DNA from: Flavobacterium sp. KACC 22761 | Lineage (GTDB): Bacteria; Bacteroidota; Bacteroidia; Flavobacteriales; Flavobacteriaceae | DNA: 64,000 nucleotides | Direction of reading: 5' to 3' | NCBI RefSeq assembly: GCF_034058155.1 | Contig: NZ_CP139148.1 | Location: 248,001 to 312,000 of the forward strand | Part shown: positions 16,536-24,313 of the stretch, one piece after another | Position numbering within the stretch: the stretch's first letter is position 1 | Layout: each line of letters starts with the position of its first letter | Notes under the pieces: model-generated | What the model saw: only the letters and a program-made list of their open reading frames with translations | What the model was told of the DNA's origin: nothing | Database searches by the model: none | Program-made: the position numbers and the translations under genes

Positions 16536-17072
16536 GATTTCTTTTTTTTAAAGTTACTAAGTTACTAAGGTTCTAAGGTTCTAAGTTTTTTTGTTGATGA
16601 TTAAAACTCTTTTTTAAGGTTTAAAGGGACAAAGTTGCAAAGTGGCTTTTTTATTATTTAAGATTCAAAACTTTGAACCTTTGTCACTTTGTTTCTTTGT
16701 TCCTTTTAATTTACACTTCAAAAGTATGCTGGTTTTTAGTCTTTTAAAATTAAATGATACTGAGTTGTCGAATTTGGTGACTGAATTGTTTTTTTCTAAG
16801 CAACAAAGGTTCAGAGTTACAAAGTGACAAAGGTTTTTTCTTTTTAATCTGCTGTGAGCTCCAGCGGAGCGTAATATTTATAGACACATTATATAGTTGA
16901 TCTAAAGCTCCATAGGAGCGGCATTTTCAATATGATTTAAATATCACCCCGATGGGGTTTCAACCTAAAATAAATTAATCCTTCTATAAATATAATGTCC
17001 CTCTGGGACTATCAACTTTAGGCCTTCGTCTCTTTGTTACTCTGTCCCTCTGTCCCTCTGTCACTTTATTAC
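16536..17072. repeat. 537-bp intergenic block made of several repeat families
   Basis: No gene is supported here. In order: a CTAAGnnn octamer tandem (16554-16587); an inverted pair of CAAAG/CTTTG octamers (16629-16640 and 16671-16702); a minus-strand TACTTTTG box (16719-16726); another CAAAGnnn run (16804-16832); four small hairpins GCTCCAGCGGAGC, GCTCCATAGGAGC, ACCCCGATGGGGT and GTCCCTCTGGGAC between 16857 and 17009; and a CTCTGTCC octamer tandem (17028-17066). Confidence 0.75.
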
Positions 17073-19238
17073 TTATAAATTTTTCAACTGATTCTCATTT
17101 TTATTCTGGCTAATAGTCCAGAAGAAACCAACGAAGAAAAATCTATCAGCAGTTGGTACAACAGCTTGTCTTTGATAAACTCCGGTTGCGTCTGGAGTTC
17201 TGGCGTAATCGTATCCAAAAACATTTTGTGTTCCTAAAACATTTGACACAGAGAAATAAAGGATTTTTTGTGTGGTCAATAAATAGGCCCAGTTGAAACT
17301 CAAACTATTATATGATTTTGTTTTTCCGTTCATGAATTGTGTTTGGTTTGGATCATTGTACGGACGCCCAGAGCTGAAACTGTTTGTAAAACCAACTTGT
17401 GATTTCCAATCGGTAATAAAATATTTTGTTACTACAGATAAACTGTGATTTGCAATAAAACTTGGCGTTGCCATGGTTGGAAAGTTTTTGTATTGCCTTT
17501 CTGAATCTATGTAAGAATAAGAAATCCAATATTCTAAGTTTTTATATAAATTGCTGTCTCTCCAAAACAAATCGATCCCTTTTGCATATCCTGAACCGTT
17601 ATTATTGAATACCGAATTGTATTGAATATCTCTCGTATTATACTGAACTAAATTGTCATATTCTTTATAATAAGCCTCAGCTCTAAAAGTTTGTCCTGGT
17701 TTTGTAAATTGATAATTCAAAATATAATGTCTCGCCTTTTCGCTCTCAAACTGATGGTATTTTGAATATTTGATATAATCGACAACAGGCGTTTGCGAAA
17801 AATCTCCGTAAGCAAAAGAAAACTGACTGCTTTTTGAGACTTTATAAGCCAATGAAGCTCTTGGCGCAAAATTGTTTTCATTCAGCAAACTATTGTTTGA
17901 ATATCTCAAACCAACTTTCATTGCCAGTTTTTTAGAGAATAAAATATCTCCCTCGGCGTAAGCTGCAAAAATGTTTGAATCGTAACCATTTGCAACATTA
18001 ATAGAAATATTGTCATCGACATTTTCATTGAATTTTGTAATGAAATAATCAGTACCAAAAGACAATTTGAAATAGTTTGAAACTTTTTTCTGCAATTTTA
18101 ATTTCAGTTGAGCAGCATTTTCGTTGTTGTCAACATCAGTGATATTGTATGTGATTTTATTTTTGCTGTAGCCATAGCTAATTCCAGAAGTCAATTGCCA
18201 GCCAGTTCCAAAAGTTCCTTTATAAGAAGAATTCAAATAGAAATTATTATTGTTCATATCCGTTCTGATCGGATTTTCGAAATTGACATTCTTCTGATTC
18301 AAATCAAATTTTTCTGAGTCGAAAGAAGCATATAATTTGAAGATTCCGTTTGTAAAATTGTATCTGTAAACCGTTTCTCCACCAAGTGATTGATATGGAT
18401 TGTTCCAATCGACATTTTGAGGAATTACAGCTTGATAAGGCGCTAGATTTACATACATCATATTTACGCTCAATGAACTTTTCTTGAATTTTTGCGTATT
18501 TCCAAGTCCTAAACCAACAGTCATAAATGAAATATCAGTTTTTTCATGATCAGCTTCATCCTGCGTATTCAAAAGCAAAACACTTGATAAAGCTTCTCCA
18601 TATTCTGCTGAATAGCCTCCGGTAGAAAATGCGATGCCGCTAAACAAAAAAGGAGAAAATCGGCTTCTTGTAGGCAAATTATTTGTGGTTGCTCCGTAAG
18701 GTTGTGCAACTCGGATTCCGTCAACAAAAGTCTGCGTTTCGCTGGCCTCACCTCCACGTACAAACAAACGTCCATCCTCGCCTACATTCTGCGTTCCTGG
18801 CAAAGTCTGCAAAGCGGCAACAATATTTCCTGCAGAACCTGCAGTGGTTACAATATCTAAAGGTTTTAAAACTGAAACTCTTGCTTTGTCTCCAGATTCT
18901 AATGTTCCTGCTGTAATAACAACCGCATCAAGCGTATTAACATTTTCTCTTAATTTGATCACTTGATCTTTATAATTTGCAACGTCAATTTCTTGTTTGA
19001 AAGTTTCAAAAAGTAAAAAACTAACCACAATAAATTTATTTCCTGTTTCACTGGTTTGAAACGAAAAATCGCCCGTTTCTGAGCTTGTTGCTCCGTCATA
19101 AGTTCCATCAATATAAATGTTTGCTCCCGCAACTGGTTTCCCTTTTTGGTCCACAACTTTTCCTGAAATCGTATTTTGAGCAAAAGTTAAAGCTGTAAAA
19201 AGTAAAAAGCTTATTGTAAAAAATAATTTGGTTTTCAT
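17073..19238 (-). CDS. TonB-dependent receptor with carboxypeptidase-like N-terminal domain
   Basis: A 721-residue outer-membrane receptor. Signal peptide to about residue 21 (ALTFAQ), then a CarboxypepD_reg-like beta-sandwich (ISGKVVDQKGKPVAGANIYI, about 23-105), a plug domain (DAVVITAGTLESG, FVRGGEASETQTFVDGIRV) and a 22-strand barrel ending in aromatic FFWTISQ. It imports a ligand across the outer membrane with TonB energy; the N-terminal domain is common in Bacteroidota. No SusD partner is adjacent, so it is likely not a SusC; siderophore, metal or peptide import are possibilities. A minus-strand TACATTTG box lies at 19262-19269. It is separated from DUF2141 by a repeat block. Confidence 0.92.
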   Translation of the reverse strand: MKTKLFFTISFLLFTALTFAQNTISGKVVDQKGKPVAGANIYIDGTYDGATSSETGDFSFQTSETGNKFIVVSFLLFETFKQEIDVANYKDQVIKLRENVNTLDAVVITAGTLESGDKARVSVLKPLDIVTTAGSAGNIVAALQTLPGTQNVGEDGRLFVRGGEASETQTFVDGIRVAQPYGATTNNLPTRSRFSPFLFSGIAFSTGGYSAEYGEALSSVLLLNTQDEADHEKTDISFMTVGLGLGNTQKFKKSSLSVNMMYVNLAPYQAVIPQNVDWNNPYQSLGGETVYRYNFTNGIFKLYASFDSEKFDLNQKNVNFENPIRTDMNNNNFYLNSSYKGTFGTGWQLTSGISYGYSKNKITYNITDVDNNENAAQLKLKLQKKVSNYFKLSFGTDYFITKFNENVDDNISINVANGYDSNIFAAYAEGDILFSKKLAMKVGLRYSNNSLLNENNFAPRASLAYKVSKSSQFSFAYGDFSQTPVVDYIKYSKYHQFESEKARHYILNYQFTKPGQTFRAEAYYKEYDNLVQYNTRDIQYNSVFNNNGSGYAKGIDLFWRDSNLYKNLEYWISYSYIDSERQYKNFPTMATPSFIANHSLSVVTKYFITDWKSQVGFTNSFSSGRPYNDPNQTQFMNGKTKSYNSLSFNWAYLLTTQKILYFSVSNVLGTQNVFGYDYARTPDATGVYQRQAVVPTADRFFFVGFFWTISQNKNENQLKNL

Positions 19239-19261
19239 GTCATCTTTGGTTTTTGATGAAG

Positions 19262-19269
19262 CAAATGTA
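19262..19269 (-). promoter_or_regulatory. -7 promoter element of the TonB-dependent receptor
   Basis: TACATTTG on the minus strand, 23 bp before the receptor start codon; fits TAnnTTTG. No good -33 TTG at the usual spacing. Confidence 0.5.
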
Positions 19270-19379
19270 TTTTAACAATTTACGTTAAAAAATATATAAT
19301 AACCCAATTGTAGAATTTCGAGGATGAGTTGTAAAATACTTATTTGTATCTTAGCTAGGAAAACCAAAAATTACCATTT

Positions 19380-19838
19380 ATGTCAGAAAGCAAACGAATT
19401 TCAAATCTATATCAATCCATTTATGATGGAAATCCTTGGCTGGAAGTTACTCTAGCGGGCACTTTACAAAATGTAACAGCAAAACAAGCTTACAAAAAGA
19501 TCAATCCAAATTTGAATACAATTTGGGAAATTGTGAACCATTTGATTCAATGGAGAAGAAATATTTTACAGCGTATGCAGGGCGAAACCATTATTACTCC
19601 AGATCATAATTATTTTGTCCCTGTTTTAGATCCTTCCGAAGCTGCTTGGGAACAGTCGCTTCAAACTTTGGCAAAATCACAAGAAGCTTGGAATGCCTTT
19701 TTTGAAAATTTTGATGATGATCATTTGGCTAAAATATACGTCAATACTGGCCACTCGTACTATGAACATCTTCACGGAATCATTCAGCACGATGTGTATC
19801 ATTTAGGGCAAATTGTTATTTTGAAGAAATTACTTTAA
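19380..19838 (+). CDS. DinB-superfamily protein
   Basis: A 152-residue four-helix-bundle protein. The helix with IWEIVNHLIQWRRNIL contributes a histidine (near residue 54), and the C-terminal part has HSYYEHLHGIIQHDVYHLGQIVIL, whose spaced histidines are the metal-binding triad of DinB/DUF664-type proteins. Members include metal-dependent thiol S-transferases, but most are uncharacterised. It opens a tight plus-strand run of four small genes. It starts at the ATG at 19380 after an A-rich leader. No sequence feature tells the substrate. Confidence 0.87.
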   Translation: MSESKRISNLYQSIYDGNPWLEVTLAGTLQNVTAKQAYKKINPNLNTIWEIVNHLIQWRRNILQRMQGETIITPDHNYFVPVLDPSEAAWEQSLQTLAKSQEAWNAFFENFDDDHLAKIYVNTGHSYYEHLHGIIQHDVYHLGQIVILKKLL

Positions 19839-19852
19839 AACATAAAATACAA

Positions 19853-20308
19853 ATGAAAAATTCAATTTTAATTCTAGTTTTATTATGCTGCTCAATTGGT
19901 TTTTCACAAGAAAACCAAGTGAAATACGACGAAGCTTTAGCTAAATCTCTTCATGCTGATGAATACGGAATGAAGAAATATGTTTTTTGTCTTTTAAAAT
20001 CGGGAAGTAATACAACCGCTTCGAAAGAAGAAACCCAAAAGCTTTTTGAAGGTCATATGGCCAATATCAACAAATTGGCAAAAGAAGGAAAACTGGCTGT
20101 AGCCGGGCCTTTCATGAAAAACGATCGAAATTATCGTGGTATTTATATTTTTAATGTTGAAACTATAGAAGAAGCCAAAGCGCTTGTTGCGACTGATCCC
20201 GCAATAAAAGCAAATTTACTAGAAGCCGAATTAACGCCTTGGTATTGCACTGCAGCTTTGCAGGAAATTCCAAAAATGCATGAAAAAATTGCCAAGACGA
20301 AAATGTAA
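19853..20308 (+). CDS. Exported YCII-related protein
   Basis: A 151-residue protein with a signal peptide (hydrophobic core LILVLLCCSIGFSQ, cleavage near residue 18). The mature part holds a YCII-type alpha/beta barrel: MKKYVFCLLKSG, then GHMANINKLAKEGKLAVAGPF with the conserved His and the Gly-Pro-Phe turn, followed by YRGIYIFNVETIEEAKALVATDP. YCII proteins are small enzymes or binding proteins of unknown reaction, usually cytoplasmic; a signal peptide is less common but is frequent in Bacteroidota. It is 14 bp after the DinB-like gene and 2 bp before the acetyltransferase. Confidence 0.85.
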   Translation: MKNSILILVLLCCSIGFSQENQVKYDEALAKSLHADEYGMKKYVFCLLKSGSNTTASKEETQKLFEGHMANINKLAKEGKLAVAGPFMKNDRNYRGIYIFNVETIEEAKALVATDPAIKANLLEAELTPWYCTAALQEIPKMHEKIAKTKM

Positions 20309-20310
20309 AT

Positions 20311-20886
20311 ATGAAAACCGAAAAAGAAAAAATGATCTCTGGCGAATATTATAACGCCTTTGATCCAGAATTGGTAAAAGGCCGTCGTGCTGCAAAGAAT
20401 CTTTTACATACCTTAAACGTAAAAGAATACCGAGTTACCAAAAAGGCAAAAGAAATTTTAAAAGAATTGATTCCAAATGCTGGAGCTGGTTTATATATTG
20501 AACCTCCTTTTCATTGTGATTATGGATACAATATTTTTGCTGGCGAAAATGTTTATTTCAATGTGAATTGTGTTGTTTTGGACTGCGCGCCTGTAAATAT
20601 CGGATCAAATGTATTTATTGCACCAAATGTTCAGATTTACACTGCTTCTCATCCGCTTGACGCTGAATTAAGAAAAACATTAGAAAATGCTTATCCTGTT
20701 ACAATTGGAGACGATTGCTGGATTGGCGGAAATTCTGTTATCTGCCCTGGCGTAACAATAGGAAAAGGATGTGTTATTGGCGCTGGATCTGTGGTTACAA
20801 AAGATATTCCAGACAATTCGCTTGCTGTTGGAAATCCGGCAAAAGTTATTCGAAAATTAAATCAAGAACCTGAATCCAAAAAATAA
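20311..20886 (+). CDS. Maltose/galactoside O-acetyltransferase family protein
   Basis: A 191-residue acetyltransferase with the maltose-acetyltransferase N-terminal helices (MISGEYYNAFDPELVKGR) and a left-handed parallel beta-helix of hexapeptide repeats (GENVYFNVNCVVLDCAPVNI, FIAPNVQIYTASHPL with the catalytic His, and GDDCWIGGNSVICPGVTIGK). It transfers acetyl from acetyl-CoA to a sugar hydroxyl. Length and order match Maa/LacA. Its stop codon overlaps the next start (TAATG). The true acceptor is not known; these enzymes are thought to detoxify non-metabolisable sugars. Confidence 0.92.
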   Translation: MKTEKEKMISGEYYNAFDPELVKGRRAAKNLLHTLNVKEYRVTKKAKEILKELIPNAGAGLYIEPPFHCDYGYNIFAGENVYFNVNCVVLDCAPVNIGSNVFIAPNVQIYTASHPLDAELRKTLENAYPVTIGDDCWIGGNSVICPGVTIGKGCVIGAGSVVTKDIPDNSLAVGNPAKVIRKLNQEPESKK

Positions 20887-21275
20887 TGCTTACCCTTAAT
20901 AAAGTCCATCATATTGCCATTTTATGTTCCGATTACGAAAAATCGAAACACTTTTATACTCAGATTTTAGGTTTAACCATAATTAGAGAAATCTATCGAG
21001 AAGAACGCCAATCGTATAAACTAGATTTGGCATTAAATGGCTCTTATGTTGTCGAATTATTTTCATTTCCAAATCCGCCACAAAGACCTTCAAGGCCTGA
21101 GGCGGTTGGTTTAAGACATTTGGCTTTTGAAGTCATTAATCTGGAAGAAACGATTGCTTTTTTAAATTCAAAAAATATAGAATCAGAACCTATCAGAATT
21201 GATGAAACCACAGAAAAACGTTTCACTTTTATTGCTGATCCGGATTTGTTGCCAATTGAGTTTTACGAGAGATAA
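20886..21275 (+). CDS. VOC-family (glyoxalase/bleomycin-resistance) protein
   Basis: A 129-residue vicinal-oxygen-chelate protein. Metal ligands are visible at the expected places: VHHIAILCSDYEKSKHFY near the N-terminus, YVVELFSFPNPP, GLRHLAFEV and LPIEFYER at the end, giving the His-Glu-His-Glu pattern of glyoxalase I-like enzymes. It resembles the YaeR/GloA2 subgroup. These are metalloenzymes of unknown or lyase function acting on thiol adducts. Its start overlaps the stop of the acetyltransferase by one base, so translation is coupled. Confidence 0.9.
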   Translation: MLTLNKVHHIAILCSDYEKSKHFYTQILGLTIIREIYREERQSYKLDLALNGSYVVELFSFPNPPQRPSRPEAVGLRHLAFEVINLEETIAFLNSKNIESEPIRIDETTEKRFTFIADPDLLPIEFYER

Positions 21276-21295
21276 ATTAAGTTATTTTTTAATCT

Positions 21296-21355
21296 CGCAA
21301 AGTCGCAGAGTCGCAAAGTTTTTTAAGTAAATTCTTTGCGACTCTGCGACTTTTC
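21296..21355. repeat. Inverted octamer-period repeat (CGCAAAGT / CTTTGCGA)
   Basis: CGCAAAGT CGCAGAGT CGCAAAGT is followed, after a short T/A spacer, by its inverse CTTTGCGA CTCTGCGA CTTTTCGA. The arms pair to a long hairpin, followed by no clear T run on the plus strand. It shares the 8-bp period of the CTTAG repeats. Confidence 0.75.
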
Positions 21356-21466
21356 GAGCAATTTCTCTTCATTTTGCCAAGTAAAACACACGACAGAATT
21401 TTCTTGTTTATATTCATTTTAACACACTAAAATAAATATTTCCTAGAAAAAACCGATTTTGATGCT

Positions 21467-21474
21467 TAATTTTG
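21467..21474 (+). promoter_or_regulatory. -7 promoter element of the ClC gene
   Basis: TAATTTTG, 18 bp before the ATG at 21493, or 42 bp before the alternative ATG at 21517. Confidence 0.5.
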
Positions 21475-21492
21475 TAACCCGCAGATAAAAAA

Positions 21493-22791
21493 ATGCGAAT
21501 CTTCAAATTTATAGTGATGAACAAAACGGCGCAAATCAAAAAAAATCATCAATTAATCAAACTTCGAAAATTAGTTATTGTTTCTATTTTAATTGGCTTT
21601 CTCTCCGCTTTTCTCGGAATTTCTCTAAAAAAAATAACGGAGTATTACGAAGAAATCTTCTTTCACGAAGTATCGGTTCACCCAATATTTTACGTCATTT
21701 TTCCCGTTTTCGGTTTGTCAGTAATTTATTTCTTAAGACAATACCTTTTCAAGAAAAAAGAAAACAAAGGAATCAAAGAAGTCTTTGAAAGTACGGCTTC
21801 AAAATCTAAAAATCTCCCATCTTATAAAATTCCATCACACTTCATAAACGGATTATTAACGGTTATTTTTGGAGGCTCAACAGGAATCGAAGTTTCTACA
21901 GTTGTAGCAACCGCAACCATTGGATCAGTCGCTCATGAAAAAGAGAATGTTTTTCGTCAATACAAAACCGAACTGATCTGCGCGGGAGTTGCCGCTGGTG
22001 TCACAGCACTTTTTAGCAGTCCAATTGCGGGAATTTTATTTGCTTTTGAGGTAATTTCCAGAAAAGTTACACGCGCTTTTGTTATTTCAAATGTCATTGC
22101 GGTTTCAATTGCTTTTTGTTTGTTAACCATTTTAAAAGAAGAACCATTATTTGCAGTTTCAATCGAAACATGGAATTTAAAAGCGATTCCATACTTCATT
22201 CTTTTAGGAATTTTAGCTGGAATTAATTCTGTTTATTTAACACGTTGTGTATTATTCTTCAAATCTCAATTTGGAAAAATTGATACACATTACTATAAAA
22301 TTTTAATTGGTTCAGTTGTCTTGAGTGTCTCGTTATTCATTTTTCCACAATTATATGGTGAAGGTTATCATGCGATTAAAGGAATTTTTGGAACTCAAAC
22401 GCAATTGACCGTAACTTTAGGATTGACTTTTATCGCAATCTTGATTCTGAAACCAATTGTAACCTCAATAACATTGGCTTCTGGTGGTGACGGGGGTGTT
22501 TTTGCACCAAGTTTATTTATTGGAGCCTTTTTAGGATTATTATTAGCTTCGGTTTTAAACAGCTTTTTCCATGTAAATGTACTTCCAATTAACTTTATGA
22601 TTATCGGAATGGCCGCGGTTTTGAGTGCTAGCATTCATGCACCTTTCACCGCAATATTTTTAGTTTGCGGATTAACAAATGACTATACTTTGTTTTTGCC
22701 AATTCTTGTAGTTTGCTTGATTTCAAAATATACTGCAAAAATGATTTATCCTTATACCATATATAGTTACACTCCAAGCTTGACGAAATAA
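21493..22791 (+). CDS. ClC-family chloride channel/transporter, atypical filter
   Basis: A 432-residue ClC protein without CBS domains, with the expected 14-18 membrane helices. Landmarks: GGSTGIEVSTVVAT (127-140) in place of the usual GGSxGREGPxxQ, keeping the gating Glu (E133); SSPIAGILFAFEVISR (175-190), where the second Glu of the EcClC Glu-Glu pair (proton-path E203) is Val187; GGDGGVFAPSLFIGA (331-345), the GxFxP motif. The first filter loop, usually GSGIP, reads NKGIK (91-95), so the central serine is lysine. The loss of the proton Glu suggests an uncoupled anion channel; this is inference. The start may be 21493 or 21517. An HPP gene follows. Confidence 0.88.
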   Translation: MRIFKFIVMNKTAQIKKNHQLIKLRKLVIVSILIGFLSAFLGISLKKITEYYEEIFFHEVSVHPIFYVIFPVFGLSVIYFLRQYLFKKKENKGIKEVFESTASKSKNLPSYKIPSHFINGLLTVIFGGSTGIEVSTVVATATIGSVAHEKENVFRQYKTELICAGVAAGVTALFSSPIAGILFAFEVISRKVTRAFVISNVIAVSIAFCLLTILKEEPLFAVSIETWNLKAIPYFILLGILAGINSVYLTRCVLFFKSQFGKIDTHYYKILIGSVVLSVSLFIFPQLYGEGYHAIKGIFGTQTQLTVTLGLTFIAILILKPIVTSITLASGGDGGVFAPSLFIGAFLGLLLASVLNSFFHVNVLPINFMIIGMAAVLSASIHAPFTAIFLVCGLTNDYTLFLPILVVCLISKYTAKMIYPYTIYSYTPSLTK

Positions 22792-22876
22792 TCTTAAAAA
22801 AAATAAGCATTTGCAAAAAACAAGCTCTAGCAAAGTATATTTAAAAACATAACGAGCAAAATAATACCGCAATACT

Positions 22877-23476
22877 ATGCCTGTTCAAAAAATAAAAAGA
22901 AGCTACAGAAAGACACGCTACATTCTATACAAAGAAACTTTAGTAGATTATAAAGAACATTTTTGGTCATTTCTAGGATCTTTTGTCGGCATTGGAATTC
23001 TGGCATATCTTGAGTCTTCCCACTTTTACGGATCGGATGTTGTTTTCTTAATTGGCTCTTTTGGAGCATCAAGTGTTTTAGTTTATGGCATCATCCAAAG
23101 TCCGTTTTCGCAACCGCGAAATTTAATTGGAGGTCATTTGATTTCAGCTTTTATTGGCGTTACAGTTGGCAAACTGGTTCCTGATATTGTCTGGTTAACG
23201 GCTCCGCTTGCTGTTTCGCTTTCTATTATTTTTATGCAGATTACTAAAACACTGCATCCGCCAGGAGGCGCAACGGCTTTAATTGCTGTCACAGGTTCTG
23301 CACAAATTAAAGGCTTGGGATATATGTATGTGATTTCTCCTGTTTTAACCGGAGTCCTGATTTTGTTTGTAACGGCTCTCATTTTTAATAATATGACTTC
23401 AAGCAGAAGTTATCCTAGCCACAGTACCTATCATAAACATTATCATAAGATTCGAAAAAGATTGACTGGGAAGTAA
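22877..23476 (+). CDS. HPP family membrane protein
   Basis: A 199-residue inner-membrane protein with four to five transmembrane helices and the family-defining motif TLHPPGGATAL. Another conserved stretch is LIGSFGASSVLVYGIIQSPFSQPRNLIGGH. HPP proteins are found in cyanobacteria and plants, where a plastid member takes part in nitrite transport, but function in heterotrophs is unclear. The C-terminus is a His/Lys/Tyr-rich cytoplasmic tail (STYHKHYHKIRKR). It follows the ClC gene by 85 bp on the same strand; two anion-related membrane proteins side by side hints at a common physiological role. Confidence 0.9.
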   Translation: MPVQKIKRSYRKTRYILYKETLVDYKEHFWSFLGSFVGIGILAYLESSHFYGSDVVFLIGSFGASSVLVYGIIQSPFSQPRNLIGGHLISAFIGVTVGKLVPDIVWLTAPLAVSLSIIFMQITKTLHPPGGATALIAVTGSAQIKGLGYMYVISPVLTGVLILFVTALIFNNMTSSRSYPSHSTYHKHYHKIRKRLTGK

Positions 23477-23495
23477 TCTCTATTTTTTATCGTAC

Positions 23496-23562
23496 TGTCA
23501 CCCTGAGTGGAGTCTAAGGGCTTTCCTATCGGTGCGGGGCTTCGACTCCGCTCAGCCTGACA
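23496..23562. repeat. GC-rich inverted repeat (CTGAG-GGAGTC family)
   Basis: Arms TGTCACCCTGAGTGGAGTC plus TAAG (23496-23518) and CTTCGACTCCGCTCAGCCTG plus ACA (23540-23562) match at 19 of 23 positions in reverse complement. It is distinctly richer in G+C than the surroundings. Similar GACTCCGCTCAGCCTGAC sequences are known to me as dispersed repeats in many bacteria. Confidence 0.7.
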
Positions 23563-23644
23563 ATCCACATCAATTAATCAGAAAATCGAAAAAATCTTTT
23601 CAACAAATCGTAATTCAGAATTCGTATTTCGTTTTTTATATTTT

Positions 23645-23652
23645 ACCTTTGA
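23645..23652 (+). promoter_or_regulatory. -7 promoter element of the pRiA4b-like gene
   Basis: TACCTTTG, 22 bp before the ATG at 23675; fits TAnnTTTG. Confidence 0.55.
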
Positions 23653-23674
23653 CCTCTCAATAAAAACAAAGATT

Positions 23675-24217
23675 ATGGTTTATAAATTTAGAGTTATTCT
23701 AGACGCCGAAGAAGATATTTTTAGAGACATTGCAATTCTTGAGGAAGATACTCTTGAGGATTTACACAATGCAATCTTCAATGCTTTTGGCTTTGACGGA
23801 TCAGAAGTGGCTTCATTTTATACTTGTGATGATACATGGAATCAAGAAGATGAAATTCCGCTTTTTGACACAGGAGATGTTCCTGGCGAAATGAGAACCA
23901 TGAACGATTATCCGTTATCTAGTATTTTAGACAAAGAAAACACAAAGATTATCTACGTTTATGATTTTATCAGCATGTGGACTTTCTTAGTTGAATTAGC
24001 TGCAATCGAAGATGAAGCTGTTGGAGCAACGTATCCAGAAACTTTGTTTTCTCACGGTGAAATGCCAGACGAAGCTCACGAAAAAAACTTTGAAGCCGAT
24101 AACATGCACGACGATATCTATGGCGAATTTGAAGACGATTTAGACGAAGACGATCTTGACATGTTCGAAGGTGATGACAGCTTCGAAGATTATGGATTTG
24201 AGGAGAATTGGAACTAA
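23675..24217 (+). CDS. pRiA4b ORF-3-like (IS1096 passenger-type) protein
   Basis: A 180-residue protein. Residues 1-130 fit the plasmid pRiA4b ORF-3-like fold: VYKFRVILDAEEDIFRDI, the LEDLHNAIFNAFGFDGSEVASF helix-strand, then PLSSILDKENTKIIYVYDF. The last 35-40 residues are extremely acidic (FEDDLDEDDLDMFEGDDSFED), which is not part of the family core and could mimic nucleic acid or bind metal. The family's activity is not known. Related proteins occur on plasmids and transposons, but nothing around it looks like a transposon. It has its own promoter box at 23645. Confidence 0.82.
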   Translation: MVYKFRVILDAEEDIFRDIAILEEDTLEDLHNAIFNAFGFDGSEVASFYTCDDTWNQEDEIPLFDTGDVPGEMRTMNDYPLSSILDKENTKIIYVYDFISMWTFLVELAAIEDEAVGATYPETLFSHGEMPDEAHEKNFEADNMHDDIYGEFEDDLDEDDLDMFEGDDSFEDYGFEENWN

Positions 24218-24225
24218 CGTTAAGT

Positions 24226-24258
24226 TGCTAAGATGCTAAGACTCTAAGATTCTGAGTT
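24226..24258. repeat. CTAAGnnn octamer tandem, left flank of the four-helix-bundle gene
   Basis: Tandem of GCTAAGAT-type octamers ending ATTCTGAG. The inverse copy lies at 24680-24713 on the other side of the gene 24314-24673. Confidence 0.75.
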
Positions 24259-24288
24259 TTTATTTTTTTGAAAGATTTTTCTAATTTT

Positions 24289-24296
24289 TAGATTTG
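24289..24296 (+). promoter_or_regulatory. -7 promoter element of the four-helix-bundle gene
   Basis: TAGATTTG, 17 bp before the ATG at 24314, inside the segment bounded by the inverted CTAAG repeats. Confidence 0.5.
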
Positions 24297-24313
24297 ATTA
24301 AAAAAATAAGTTA

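Noticed and set aside
16642..16827. 61-codon reading frame in the repeat block upstream of the TonB receptor
   Set aside because: It consists of CTTTGnnn repeats translated in one frame and has no family likeness.
23675..24217. Transposon passenger gene
   Set aside because: The protein family includes transposon and plasmid members, but no transposase, terminal repeats or target duplication is seen.
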